From: an uncultured Dorea sp.
Lineage (GTDB): Bacteria; Bacillota; Clostridia; Lachnospirales; Lachnospiraceae
Direction of reading: 5' to 3'
DNA length: 64,000 bases
NCBI GenBank assembly: GCA_948602995.1
Contig: CAPEBR010000002.1
Span: forward strand, 9,794 to 73,793
This document shows positions 17,777 through 26,131 of the stretch, one piece after another. Positions within the stretch are counted from its first letter, which is position 1. Every line of letters starts with the position of its first letter. Made by a program: the position numbers and the translations under genes. Below the pieces are notes generated by a model that had not been told where the DNA came from, made no database searches, and saw nothing but the letters and a program-made list of their open reading frames with translations.

Positions 17777-17909
17777 GTTACTGTTCACTCCGTGACCAGT
17801 AACATTCGCAAATCCAACTAAAATTCGCTCCGCGAATGGGATTTGCTCACTCCTGAATCACTTTCTTACGGTCTGTGCAGTAAATGCACAAACCTGTGTG
17901 AACAGTAAC
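17777..17909 (+). mobile_element. MITE-like element, copy 2
   Basis: This 133-bp element has perfect 12-bp terminal inverted repeats (GTTACTGTTCAC at 17777-17788 and GTGAACAGTAAC at the right end). It carries the same inner hairpins as copies 1 and 3. A further solo GTGAACAGTAAC at 17757-17768, overlapping the aroK stop, suggests a nested or partial second insertion. Confidence 0.85.
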
Positions 17910-17949
17910 TTTGGTTGTTACAAAAAAGTTACATATTTGTAAAAAATGT

Positions 17950-17977
17950 TTTACAAATCGTGGATTTGTGATATACT
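17950..17977 (+). promoter_or_regulatory. murA promoter
   Basis: TTTACA (17950-17955) and TATACT (17972-17977) are separated by 16 bp. The -35 overlaps the right arm of an inverted repeat, TTTGTAAAA / TTTTACAAA (about 17937-17957), which could be an operator. Confidence 0.55.
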
Positions 17978-18053
17978 TATGGATATGCATAAAATAACGT
18001 AACTAGATTCATATATTTGAGGGGTTAAATAAATAGTAGTTATGAGGTGTAGT

Positions 18054-19346
18054 ATGGAACAGTATGTAATTAAAGGCGGTCATCCTCTTGTAGGAGAGGT
18101 TGAGATTAGTGGAGCAAAGAATGCGGCGCTTGCTATTTTAGCTGCAGCGATTATGACAGATGAGACTGTCCGTGTAGATAATCTTCCGGACGTGAATGAT
18201 ATTAATGTTTTACTTGATGCGATTTCTGGTATTGGCGGTACGGTTCACCGTGTTGACCGGCATACCGTACAGATTAATGGAAAAAGAATTCGGGACTTAA
18301 GTATCGAATATGACTATATTAAGAAGATCAGGGCGTCCTATTATCTGCTAGGCGCGCTTCTTGGAAAATATAAACATGCAGAGGTTGCGCTTCCGGGGGG
18401 ATGTAATATTGGAAGCAGGCCGATTGACCAGCATCTGAAGGGATTCCGTGCCCTTGGGGCAGATGTGGATATTGAGCATGGCAAGATTATTGCAGAAGCA
18501 GGCCGTCTTGTAGGAAAACACATTTATTTTGATGTTGTGAGTGTCGGGGCGACGATTAATGTCATGATGGCGGCGACCATGGCAGATGGACTTACGATTA
18601 TGGAGAATGTTGCCAAGGAGCCCCATGTGGTTGATGTTGCCAACTTCCTGAACAGTATGGGAGCAAATATCAGAGGAGCCGGGACGGATGTTATCAAGAT
18701 CCGGGGTGTGCAGCGTCTTCACAGCACGGACTATTCGGTAATTCCGGATCAGATTGAGGCCGGGACCTTTATGTTTGCAGCAGCGGCAACCAGGGGGGAT
18801 GTCACGGTTCTTAATGTGATTCCGAAGCATCTTGAGGCAACTGTTGCGAAGCTGATTGAGATTGGCTGTGAGGTGGAGGAGTTTGATGACGCGGTTCGCG
18901 TAGTGTCAAAGGGAGGCTTAAGAAGCACCCATGTAAAGACACTTCCGTATCCGGGATTTCCGACAGATATGCAGCCGCAGATTGGAGTGACTCTGGCCTT
19001 GTGTTCAGGGACGAGTACGATTACGGAGAGTATCTTTGAGAATCGTTTTAAATACCTGGATGAACTTGCCAGGATGGGAGCGAACATTAAGGTGGAAGGG
19101 AATTCTGCGACCATAGAGGGAGTCCGCAGATTTTCTGCCGCACGGGTGAGCGCGCCGGATCTTCGCGCCGGGGCGGCGCTCTGTATCGCAGGACTCGCCA
19201 CAGACGGGATTACGATTGTGGATGATATTGTGTATATACAGCGGGGGTATGAGAAGTTCGAAGAGAAGCTGCGCAGTATAGGCGGAATGATTGAAAAGGT
19301 TTCTACAGAAAGAGAGATTCAAAAGTTTAAATTAAAGGTAAGCTGA
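18054..19346 (+). CDS. murA: UDP-N-acetylglucosamine 1-carboxyvinyltransferase
   Basis: MurA transfers enolpyruvate from PEP to UDP-GlcNAc, the first committed step of peptidoglycan synthesis, and is the target of fosfomycin. The length (430 residues) and two-domain repeat are standard. The catalytic Cys is C117 in LPGGCNIGSRP, so this form should be fosfomycin-sensitive, unlike enzymes with Asp there. K22-N23 in ISGAKNAAL match the conserved substrate pair. The start at 18054 is chosen for GAGG 6 nt upstream over the Met at 18042. Many Firmicutes have two copies; which paralogue this is cannot be told here. Confidence 0.95.
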   Translation: MEQYVIKGGHPLVGEVEISGAKNAALAILAAAIMTDETVRVDNLPDVNDINVLLDAISGIGGTVHRVDRHTVQINGKRIRDLSIEYDYIKKIRASYYLLGALLGKYKHAEVALPGGCNIGSRPIDQHLKGFRALGADVDIEHGKIIAEAGRLVGKHIYFDVVSVGATINVMMAATMADGLTIMENVAKEPHVVDVANFLNSMGANIRGAGTDVIKIRGVQRLHSTDYSVIPDQIEAGTFMFAAAATRGDVTVLNVIPKHLEATVAKLIEIGCEVEEFDDAVRVVSKGGLRSTHVKTLPYPGFPTDMQPQIGVTLALCSGTSTITESIFENRFKYLDELARMGANIKVEGNSATIEGVRRFSAARVSAPDLRAGAALCIAGLATDGITIVDDIVYIQRGYEKFEEKLRSIGGMIEKVSTEREIQKFKLKVS

Positions 19347-19394
19347 CGCGATTGGGGACGGGGTAAAATTCATTTTACCCCGTCCCCAATCGCG
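19347..19394. repeat. GGGGACGGGG palindrome between murA and grdA
   Basis: The arms CGCGATTGGGGACGGGGTAA and their reverse complement flank AATTCATT. It starts one base after the murA stop and ends 5 bases before the grdA stop, so it sits between two converging genes as a probable bidirectional terminator. This copy is the TAAAATT variant. Confidence 0.9.
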
Positions 19395-19399
19395 ATTTT

Positions 19400-19873
19400 C
19401 TAAAGATACTGGCAGAATTCGTCTCTGATTGAGCTCATCTCACTGATGATATCGTCAATATCCAGTACCATTTCCATCATGCTTACCTGCTCGTCGTAGA
19501 TTGCTTCATCAAATTCTTCCTTTACCTCAGGTTCGCATACATGGTATGTTGTGAGTCCAAGCTGGACCCCTGTCAATGGACCTGCGAATGTCGGGTCACC
19601 TGCAGTTACAGTCTCTGCTGCAAGACCTGCCGCTTCGCCTTCGGCTGCTCCGAGAATTACGACTATATTTTCCGGACCATACTCTTCGGCAAAGTCCTTC
19701 ACACGCTTCTGATTCTCCAGATCCATTGCGCCTGCACTTGTTCAGACAAAGCATTCCGTGGAGGAAAAGATTACTTCCCCACCGGCTGACTGCACACACT
19801 CTGCAATTGCCGGTCCCGGAATTCCATCACGGTCTCCAATGATAATTGCTTTCTTTCCGGCTAAAATTGCCAT
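19400..19873 (-). CDS. grdA: Glycine/sarcosine/betaine reductase protein A, selenoprotein
   Basis: GrdA is the small selenoprotein that takes the carboxymethyl group from the substrate-specific protein B as a selenoether and passes it to protein C. The gene reads through an in-frame TGA at 19744-19742: residues ECFV-Sec-TSAGAMDLENQ match the family active site, and the Sec falls at residue 44, the position known from characterised GrdA. The total length of 157 residues is normal. The start at 19873 has GGAGG 10 nt upstream. The sequence just after TGA should fold as the bacterial SECIS. Automatic calling would split it in two. It is divergent from grdE and converges on murA. Confidence 0.95.
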
Positions 19874-20248
19874 GGTTTTTCTGCCTCCTTTCTTCATATC
19901 CCCTTTTTGCTCCTGTTTTAAATGATACTCTTCATGATTTTTCATGCTGATTTGTAAATTCATAAATTAGCATATATGCAAATTCTGTAAATGGCAATTC
20001 TCCTCTTGTTCTTAATTAAGAAAAGAAATTCTTCAAATGTTTCCTAAAACGAAAAATGATATTCTTTTTTATGTATTTTGATAAATATATTAATTTTTTT
20101 TGTTTTAAATTCAAATATTTTTTGATTTATATTATTATAGTCTATACAAATATTGATTATATCTATAAATGACAGTATAAAGTGCGCTGTTTTTCCTGTT
20201 TTACACATTTATAAATAAAATAAATATATAACAATATTTATAAAAGAC

Positions 20249-20277
20249 TTGAATGTTATCGCGATTAGTTGTATAAT
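20249..20277 (+). promoter_or_regulatory. grdE promoter with operator in its spacer
   Basis: TTGAAT (20249-20254) and TATAAT (20272-20277) are exactly 17 bp apart. The near-palindrome TTATCGCGATTA (20256-20267) fills the spacer, an ideal place for a repressor to block RNA polymerase. It lies in a very AT-rich 485-bp region between grdA and grdE. Confidence 0.75.
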
Positions 20278-20317
20278 GTGAACAACAGATAGCGGAGATC
20301 ATTTTTTTGAACTTGTG

Positions 20318-20329
20318 TTATCGCGATTA
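20318..20329 (+). promoter_or_regulatory. Second TTATCGCGATTA operator
   Basis: This is an exact second copy of the 12-bp site at 20256-20267, 62 bp downstream (about six helical turns) and 29 bp before the grdE start codon. Same-face spacing would allow cooperative or looped binding. Which protein binds is not shown; the TetR regulator at 24949 is a candidate. Confidence 0.65.
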
Positions 20330-20358
20330 CAAAAATAGAGTAAAAGGAGGGAACTTGT

Positions 20359-21648
20359 ATGAAATTGGAACTCGGCAAAATACAGATAGGGGACATCCAA
20401 TTTGCAGACAGAACCTACATTGAGAATCACGTTCTCTATGTGAACAAGGAAGAAGTGGAAAAGATGGTTCTGGAGGATGATAAGCTTTTAGAGTGTCATC
20501 TGGATATTGCGAGACCGGGAGATGCGACAAGGATTACGCCAGTGAAGGATGTCATTGAGCCGCGCGTGAAGGTCAGCGGCGGCGGGGAGATTTTCCCGGG
20601 TGTGGTTGGCAAGGTGTCGCCAACAGTCGGTGAAGGCAGGACTCATGCCCTTGAAGGATGCTGTGTTGTTACAGTCGGAAGAATTGTAGGCTTCCAGGAA
20701 GGTGTAATTGACATGAGCGGCCCGGCGGCAGACTACTGTCCGTTCTCTAAGACGGTGAATCTGTGTGTTGTGATTGAACCTCAGGAAGGCCTTGAGACCC
20801 ATGTGTATGAGAGAGCGGGACGTCTGGCAGGGCTTAAGGTTGCGACTTATCTGGGCGAGGCGGGAAAGAATGTGGAGCCGGATACTCTAGATGTATTTGA
20901 GACGAAGCCGGTATTCCAGCAGGCAGCTGAATATCCAGAACTTCCGAAGGTAGGATATGTACATATGCTGCAGTCCCAGGGACTTCTGCACGATACATAT
21001 TATTACGGGGTAGATGCGAAGCAGTTTGTACCGACATTCATGTATCCGACAGAGATCATGGATGGAGCAATTGTTTCAGGAAACTGTGTGGCTCCGTGCG
21101 ACAAGGTTACCACGTATCATCATCTTCACAATCCAGTGATTGACGAGTGCTATAAGCGTCACGGCAAAGAGATTAATTTTATGGGCGTCATACTGACAAA
21201 TGAGAATGTATTCCTTGCGGATAAGGAGAGGCATTCCGATATGGTTGCGAAGCTGGCGGAATGGATGGAATTAGACGGCGTCCTGATTACGGAGGAAGGC
21301 TACGGCAATCCGGATACAGATCTTATGATGAACTGCCGCAAGGTAGAGCGTAAGGGGACCAAGGTAGTTCTCATTACAGATGAATTCCCGGGCAAGGACG
21401 GAAAGTCCCAGTCACTGGCTGATACCTGTGACGAGGCAACTGCACTTGCTTCCTGCGGACAGGGGAACATGACTTTACAATTCCCTGCCATGGAGAAGGT
21501 AATCGGCATGCAGGATTATATTGAGAGCCAGATCGGCGGCTGGGCAGGCTGTATTAACGAGGACGGTTCTTTTGAGGCGGAGATTCAGATTATCATTGCA
21601 TCCACGATTGCGAACGGATTTAACAGGCTGGCTGCAAGAGGATACTAG
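20359..21648 (+). CDS. grdE: Reductase protein B proprotein (GrdE/GrdG/GrdI type)
   Basis: This is the proprotein of the substrate-binding protein B of glycine, sarcosine or betaine reductase. It self-cleaves to alpha and beta chains and leaves a pyruvoyl group that forms a Schiff base with the amine. The expected cleavage site is visible as VSGN-C243-VAP, close to the Cys242 I recall from the characterised protein. Length (429 residues) is normal. A strong AGGAGG precedes the start. GrdB follows after 20 nt and completes protein B. Glycine, sarcosine and betaine versions are too similar to separate by eye, so the substrate is left open. Confidence 0.92.
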   Translation: MKLELGKIQIGDIQFADRTYIENHVLYVNKEEVEKMVLEDDKLLECHLDIARPGDATRITPVKDVIEPRVKVSGGGEIFPGVVGKVSPTVGEGRTHALEGCCVVTVGRIVGFQEGVIDMSGPAADYCPFSKTVNLCVVIEPQEGLETHVYERAGRLAGLKVATYLGEAGKNVEPDTLDVFETKPVFQQAAEYPELPKVGYVHMLQSQGLLHDTYYYGVDAKQFVPTFMYPTEIMDGAIVSGNCVAPCDKVTTYHHLHNPVIDECYKRHGKEINFMGVILTNENVFLADKERHSDMVAKLAEWMELDGVLITEEGYGNPDTDLMMNCRKVERKGTKVVLITDEFPGKDGKSQSLADTCDEATALASCGQGNMTLQFPAMEKVIGMQDYIESQIGGWAGCINEDGSFEAEIQIIIASTIANGFNRLAARGY

Positions 21649-21668
21649 GAAAGGGGGATTCAATTATT

Positions 21669-22985
21669 ATGGCAAAGTATAAAATTGTTCATTATCTCAA
21701 TCAGTTCTTTGGCGGGATCGGCGGAGAGGATATGGCCGGGTTTGAGCCGGAGGTAAGAGATGAAAAGATTGGCCCGGGTCTTGCAATTGCCCAGGCGCTG
21801 GGTGAGGATTATGAGATTGTCGCTACTATAATCTGCGGAGATAATTATTTTGGCGAGAATCTTGATAAGGCAACGGATACAATTATAGAGATGGTTAAGA
21901 AGTATGAACCGGATGTATTTGTGGCAGGGCCTGCATTTAATGCGGGACGTTACGGAGTTGCGTGCGGTACAATCTGTAAAGCAGTAGAAGAAAGACTTGG
22001 GGTTCCGGTTCTCACTGGTATGTATGAGGAAAATCCAGGGGCGGATATGTTTAAGAAGGATATTATAACAGTACAGACCGGAAATTCTGCTGCGACACTT
22101 AGAAAGTCACTGCCAAAGATTGTAAATCTAATTAAAAAGATGGCGACTGGCGAAGAGATCCTGGGGCCTTCTGTGGAGGGATATCTGGAAAGAGGAATCC
22201 GTGTCAATTATTTCGCAGAGAAGAGGGGCGCCACAAGAGGTATGGAAATGCTGATCAAGAAAATGGCAGGGGAACCATTTGAGACAGATCTTCCGATGCC
22301 GAAGTTTGACCGTGTAGCTCCGGCGGATGCGATTACGGATATTAAAAATGCGAAGATTGCAGTTGTTACATCAGGCGGCGTTGTTCCGCAGGGCAACCCT
22401 GACCATATTGAATCTTCCAATGCCACAAAGTATGGGACATATTCCATTGAAGGCATGGACAGCATGTCGCCGGAGGATTTCACCACAATTCATGGCGGAT
22501 ATGACAGGCAGTTTGTTATGAAGAATCCGAATCTTGTTGTTCCGCTTGATGTTCTCCGTGAGCTTGAGAAGGCAGGAGAGTTTGGCGAGCTTGTTAACTA
22601 TTTCTGTACAACGACAGGAACTGGAACAGCTACAGGATCAGCAGCAAAGTTCGGCGACTCTATTGGTAAAAAGTTTGTAGAGGATCATGTAGACGGCGTT
22701 ATCCTTGTCAGCACATGAGGTACCTGTACACGTTGCGGTGCAACGATGGTAAAAGGGATTGAAAAGTACGGCATTCCGGTAGTACATATGGCGACGGTTG
22801 TTCCGATTTCCAGGACAATTGGTGCAAATAGAATTATACCTGGAGTAGGCATTCCGTACCCGCTTGGGGATCCGACGCAAGGTGATGCAGATTCGAAAAA
22901 GATCCGTGAGAAGATGGTAAGAAGAGCGCTTAAAGCGCTTCAGGTACCGGTTACGGACCAGACCGTTTTCGATAAGGATATTTAG
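21669..22985 (+). CDS. grdB: Reductase protein B selenoprotein subunit (GrdB/GrdF/GrdH type)
   Basis: This selenoprotein subunit of protein B cleaves the C-N bond of the amine bound to the GrdE pyruvoyl group. An in-frame TGA at 22716-22718 is read as Sec350, in the motif ILVST-Sec-GTCTRCGATMVK, which matches the family active site. Reading continues in frame with conserved VVHMATVVPISRTIGANRIIP to a TAG stop at 22983-22985, for 438 residues in total. Without recoding the protein would end at residue 349 and lose the whole active-site end. It lies between grdE and an Na+ symporter. As for grdE, the substrate could be glycine, sarcosine or betaine. Confidence 0.95.
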
Positions 22986-23074
22986 GCGTAACAGCGAAGA
23001 CAGTTGAACTGTTATGACAAAAGATATGCAGATTCATTAAGAAGTATTATACTCGTAAAGGAAGGAGAGATCTT

Positions 23075-24433
23075 ATGAGTAATAATGGGCAGGCCCAGTT
23101 TAAGTCACGTTTCGGGTACATTATGGTTGCTGCAGGAGCGGCAATCGGATTAGGTAACATATGGAAATTCCCATATCTGGCGTATAGAGGGGGCGGTGGA
23201 ATTTTCCTTGTTACATATATTATTATCATCATTCTGATGGCGCATCCCATGGTTGAGATGGAGACGGCAATCGGGCGTTTTGGAAAATCTGACACAGTAT
23301 CAGTATTTGAAAAGATTAATAAGAAATGGGGATTCGTAGGGTGGATTGCAAATATCTGTACACTGGGAATCAACATGTTCTATGTAGTAGTCGGCGGCTG
23401 GGTTTTAAAGTACGCGGTCCAGTTTATTACAAGCGGTGATTTTGGCGAAGATACTAATGTATTCTTTAATGGTTTTATAAGTAAGCCGGTAGAGCCGATT
23501 ATCTGGGCGGTCATTGTTTTATTTATTGCATCATTCCTGCTGCTGTTCGGTATTACTGAAATTGTTGAGAAGGTTACAAAGGTTATTATGCCAGTGCTTT
23601 TCGCCATTTTGGTTTTCTGTGCAGTTTATGCATGTGCAACACTGCCGGGCGCTGTAGAAGGCTTGAAGTACTACCTTGTTCCGAACTTTAAGAACTTTAA
23701 TTTCAAAGTATTTGCAGATGCTGCAACGCAGGTATTGTTCTCTGTTGGTATCGGGTGGGGTATCTTCACTACTTTGGGCGCGAATATCTCGGATTCCAGC
23801 AACCTTAAGGGTGATGCGATCATGGTAAGTATTATGGATACGATGGCAGCAGTTTTGGCGGGCTTTGTAGTAATTCCTACCGCATTTGGCGCAGGCATGG
23901 AAGTAACAAAGGGACCGGCTCTGCTGTTTGACGTAATGGCAGGCATCTATGGAAGTATGCCGGGCGGACGCCTGATTGGTTCTGTATTCTTTGTAGGAGT
24001 TATGTTTGCAGTGTTCTCATCACTGTTTACTTTCTTCGAGATCTCGATGAAGACCTTCGAAGTAAAGCTTAAGATGGGAAGGAAGAAAGGCGTTATTGCC
24101 GTATCACTCATTATTTTTGTGGGTAATATCTTAGTATCCCTCGGATTTGGGCCGCTTTCAAGTTTCAAGATCCCGTGGCCGAGCTTTACGGGGGTGGAGA
24201 TGTATGGCCTGTATGACTGGCTTGACTGCTTTACCGGTTATCTGCTTCTGCCTCTTGGCTGTCTGCTCACCTGTGTCTTTATTGCAAAGATCTGGGGCTT
24301 TGACAACTATGAGAAGGAACTTTTCAAGAACGGCGAAGGAAAGCTGAATGGCTTTGACAAGCTGCTTACTCTGGCAGTGATTCCGATCTTCATGGTAATT
24401 GTATTGTTAAATGTATTTGGTTTCCTTGGATAG
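23075..24433 (+). CDS. Neurotransmitter:sodium symporter (NSS/SNF) family transporter
   Basis: This 452-residue membrane protein has about 11-12 hydrophobic segments and the NSS signature AAIGLGNIWKFPY in the first helix (residues ~18-35), which holds the substrate and Na+ sites. Bacterial relatives import amino acids or amines with Na+. Placed right after grdEB and before grdX, it most likely imports the reductase substrate, such as glycine, sarcosine or betaine; this is context inference. Na+ use fits the Na+-type V-ATPase at the start of the window. It has an AAGGAGAG site and ends at a palindromic repeat. Confidence 0.9.
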   Translation: MSNNGQAQFKSRFGYIMVAAGAAIGLGNIWKFPYLAYRGGGGIFLVTYIIIIILMAHPMVEMETAIGRFGKSDTVSVFEKINKKWGFVGWIANICTLGINMFYVVVGGWVLKYAVQFITSGDFGEDTNVFFNGFISKPVEPIIWAVIVLFIASFLLLFGITEIVEKVTKVIMPVLFAILVFCAVYACATLPGAVEGLKYYLVPNFKNFNFKVFADAATQVLFSVGIGWGIFTTLGANISDSSNLKGDAIMVSIMDTMAAVLAGFVVIPTAFGAGMEVTKGPALLFDVMAGIYGSMPGGRLIGSVFFVGVMFAVFSSLFTFFEISMKTFEVKLKMGRKKGVIAVSLIIFVGNILVSLGFGPLSSFKIPWPSFTGVEMYGLYDWLDCFTGYLLLPLGCLLTCVFIAKIWGFDNYEKELFKNGEGKLNGFDKLLTLAVIPIFMVIVLLNVFGFLG

Positions 24434-24483
24434 TAAAATTGGGGACGGGGTATTTTTTAAAATACCCCGTCCCCAATTTTACT
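24432..24483. repeat. GGGGACGGGG palindrome after the NSS gene
   Basis: The core GGGGACGGGGTATTTT and its inverse are extended on both sides by AGTAAAATT / AATTTTACT, giving 52 bp of dyad symmetry, the most extended arms of the family here. It overlaps the transporter stop codon TAG and is a probable terminator. Confidence 0.9.
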
Positions 24484-24510
24484 GGACTTTTTCTTTTTGT
24501 GTATTATAAT
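24483..24510 (+). promoter_or_regulatory. grdX-tetR promoter
   Basis: TGGACT (24483-24488) and TATAAT (24505-24510) are 16 bp apart and lie directly after the palindrome. grdX and the TetR gene are therefore probably transcribed separately from grdEB. Confidence 0.5.
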
Positions 24511-24536
24511 AGAAGAAGGAAAGGGGGCGGTTCGTT

Positions 24537-24926
24537 ATGTGGGAATTAGAAAAGGCGATTCTGATTACGAATAATGACCGGGTGGAAAAGAAATATAAAG
24601 GGACGCTTCAGGTAATCTTTGCAGAGTCCTATGAAGAGGTTCTGATCAGGGCAAGAGACATGGTGTATGACCGGCATGTCCTGCTGACTCATCCTCAGGC
24701 ATCCAGCCTGAAGCCGAATCAGACGCCGTACAGGTCGGTAGTTGTCTACCCAAAGGGAGAGGAAGATAACACACAAGACATTCTTTTGATCGAAAAATGT
24801 CTGGAGGTTTATTACCAGTGGCAGAAGATTGCACCTGCGCCGGAGAAATATTCAGATAAAGTGGCGGGAGATTTTAAGACAATTGATTTATCTGTAATTG
24901 ATAATATTATCCCCAGAATAGTTTAG
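24537..24926 (+). CDS. grdX: GrdX family protein
   Basis: This 129-residue soluble protein matches GrdX, a small protein encoded in most glycine/betaine reductase loci and of unproven function. The N-terminal ILITNNDRV and the central VLLTHPQASSLKPNQTPYRSVVVY are the segments I recall as diagnostic (the LTHPLxGSxKPNxTPY type). It has no signal peptide, membrane segment or obvious catalytic motif. It is followed after 22 nt by a TetR regulator, presumably on the same transcript. Its presence supports the reading of the nearby grdA-grdEB genes as a functional reductase locus. Confidence 0.85.
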   Translation: MWELEKAILITNNDRVEKKYKGTLQVIFAESYEEVLIRARDMVYDRHVLLTHPQASSLKPNQTPYRSVVVYPKGEEDNTQDILLIEKCLEVYYQWQKIAPAPEKYSDKVAGDFKTIDLSVIDNIIPRIV

Positions 24927-24948
24927 ACTAATAAAGGGGGAAGGAAAT

Positions 24949-25650
24949 ATGACCGGAAAGAGAAAAGAAGCTTATATTAAAGGATTTTCTAGACGGGACT
25001 ATATCCAGAAGGCTCATGAGCTGATTCAGCGTGAAGGAGTAAAGGCAATTTCCATCCGTCTGATTGCGAGGGAAATGGGATGTTCATCGGCGAGCCTGTA
25101 CCGCCATTTTGAGAGCTTGTCTGAGCTGCTGTATTATGCAGAGCTCAGGACACTTACGACCTACATATTAAGGCTGAATGAGGGAGAGAAAAGGTGGAAG
25201 AATCCATGGGATACCTATATGGGAGTCTGGGACTGCTACAGCCGGGAGGCGTTTGCCAATCCGGAAGCATATAATCTGCTTTTTTTTGAGTTCACGAATG
25301 AGAAGCTTAAAGATTCGATTATTGAGTATTATAATATGTTCCCGGAGGATATTAAGGGGACGAGCCATATTTTCTGGACCATGCTTAAGTGCGCAGATTT
25401 TATGGGAAGAGATTATGAGATGTGTAAGAAATGTATCAGGGAGGGAGTTATAACTGAAGAAAATGCAGTACAGCTTAACCGGATTGCCTGCCTGTTGTTT
25501 AAAGGATATTTCTTTACGGTTTTAAGAGATGGGATAAGGCCGGAGGAGATTGATGAAAGAGTGGGGCAGTATACGTCAGATCTGGAGATGGCGGTTAATA
25601 CACTTGCACTGGAAATGAAGGACTATAAGGCTTTGTGGAGGAACTCATAG
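24949..25650 (+). CDS. TetR/AcrR family transcriptional regulator
   Basis: This 233-residue regulator has a TetR-type N-terminal DNA-binding domain: AHELIQREGVKAISIRLIAREMGCSSASLYRHFES at residues ~20-55 forms the helix-turn-helix. The rest is an all-helical ligand-binding and dimer domain rich in Trp, Tyr and Cys (CADF, CKKCIREG). It closes the grd locus, and the two palindromic TTATCGCGATTA sites at the grdE promoter suit a TetR dimer, so control of grd genes is a reasonable guess but is not shown. It has a GGAAGGA site. Confidence 0.85.
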   Translation: MTGKRKEAYIKGFSRRDYIQKAHELIQREGVKAISIRLIAREMGCSSASLYRHFESLSELLYYAELRTLTTYILRLNEGEKRWKNPWDTYMGVWDCYSREAFANPEAYNLLFFEFTNEKLKDSIIEYYNMFPEDIKGTSHIFWTMLKCADFMGRDYEMCKKCIREGVITEENAVQLNRIACLLFKGYFFTVLRDGIRPEEIDERVGQYTSDLEMAVNTLALEMKDYKALWRNS

Positions 25651-25662
25651 TAAGAGACGGCT

Positions 25663-25795
25663 GTTACTGTTCACTCCGTGACCAGTAACCTTCGAAAATC
25701 CATCTGAAATTCGCTCCGCGAATGGGATTTTCTCACTCCTGAATCACTTTCTTACGGTCTGTGCAGTAAATGCACAGACCTGTGTGAACAGTAAC
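25663..25795 (+). mobile_element. MITE-like element, copy 3
   Basis: This 133-bp element has perfect 12-bp terminal inverted repeats (GTTACTGTTCAC and GTGAACAGTAAC). The three inner hairpins are shared with copies 1 and 2, with a compensated change (GAAAATCC / GGGATTTTC) in the middle stem. It lies between the TetR gene and the SAM riboswitch. Confidence 0.85.
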
Positions 25796-25872
25796 TAAAA
25801 AACTTGGGCTTGACATATCTTGCGGGAAGGTGTAGAGTAATCTATGTAGAAAACAAATAAATATCAGACTTT

Positions 25873-25972
25873 CTCTTATTCAGAGCAGTGGAGATACAAA
25901 GGATCTGTGAAGCTGCGGCAACCCCGGCAGGCCGGAAGGTGCCAACCTGAGCGAGTAATCGAACAATAAGAG
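25873..25972 (+). ncRNA. SAM-I riboswitch (S-box) aptamer
   Basis: The P1 stem pairs CTCTTATT (25873-25880) with AATAAGAG (25965-25972). Inside are the hallmark segments GTGGAG, ACAAAGGATCTGTGAAGC, CGGCAACC, GGTGCCAACCTG and GCGA. A terminator follows at 25992-26019. Binding of S-adenosylmethionine should stabilise P1 and let the terminator form, lowering metK expression. Confidence 0.93.
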
Positions 25973-25991
25973 GATTGATTATGTAAAGATA

Positions 25992-26019
25992 AACAGTCCG
26001 CTTATGGCGGGCTGTTTTT
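25992..26019 (+). terminator. Riboswitch expression-platform terminator
   Basis: AACAGTCCGC pairs with GCGGGCTGTT around a TTAT loop and is followed by a T run. It lies 20 nt after the SAM aptamer and about 110 nt before metK. Confidence 0.85.
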
Positions 26020-26081
26020 ACGTGATATACACGAATCTTACTGGAATATAAAACCCTCGGGGAGAAAGCTGAGAGAAAAAT

Positions 26082-26108
26082 GTTACTGCGAACGGAGTGA
26101 ACAGTAAC
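26082..26108 (+). repeat. Solo MITE-end hairpin in the metK leader
   Basis: GTTACTG and CAGTAAC close a 27-bp hairpin whose right half, GGAGTGAACAGTAAC, equals the inverted left hairpin of the 133-bp elements. It lies between the riboswitch terminator and the metK start and looks like a single end of the element. Confidence 0.7.
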
Positions 26109-26131
26109 AGAAAAAGAAAGGAGAATTTTTT

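Noticed and set aside
19347..19394. Third copy of the grd operator, because of ATCGCGAT at the palindrome edge
   Set aside because: The CGCGATT here belongs to the arm of the GGGGACGGGG palindrome and lacks the TTATCGCGATTA form; it lies at gene ends, not in a promoter.
21669..22718. grdB as a truncated 349-residue protein or pseudogene
   Set aside because: The sequence after TGA continues in frame with conserved family residues and the TGA is at the known Sec site.
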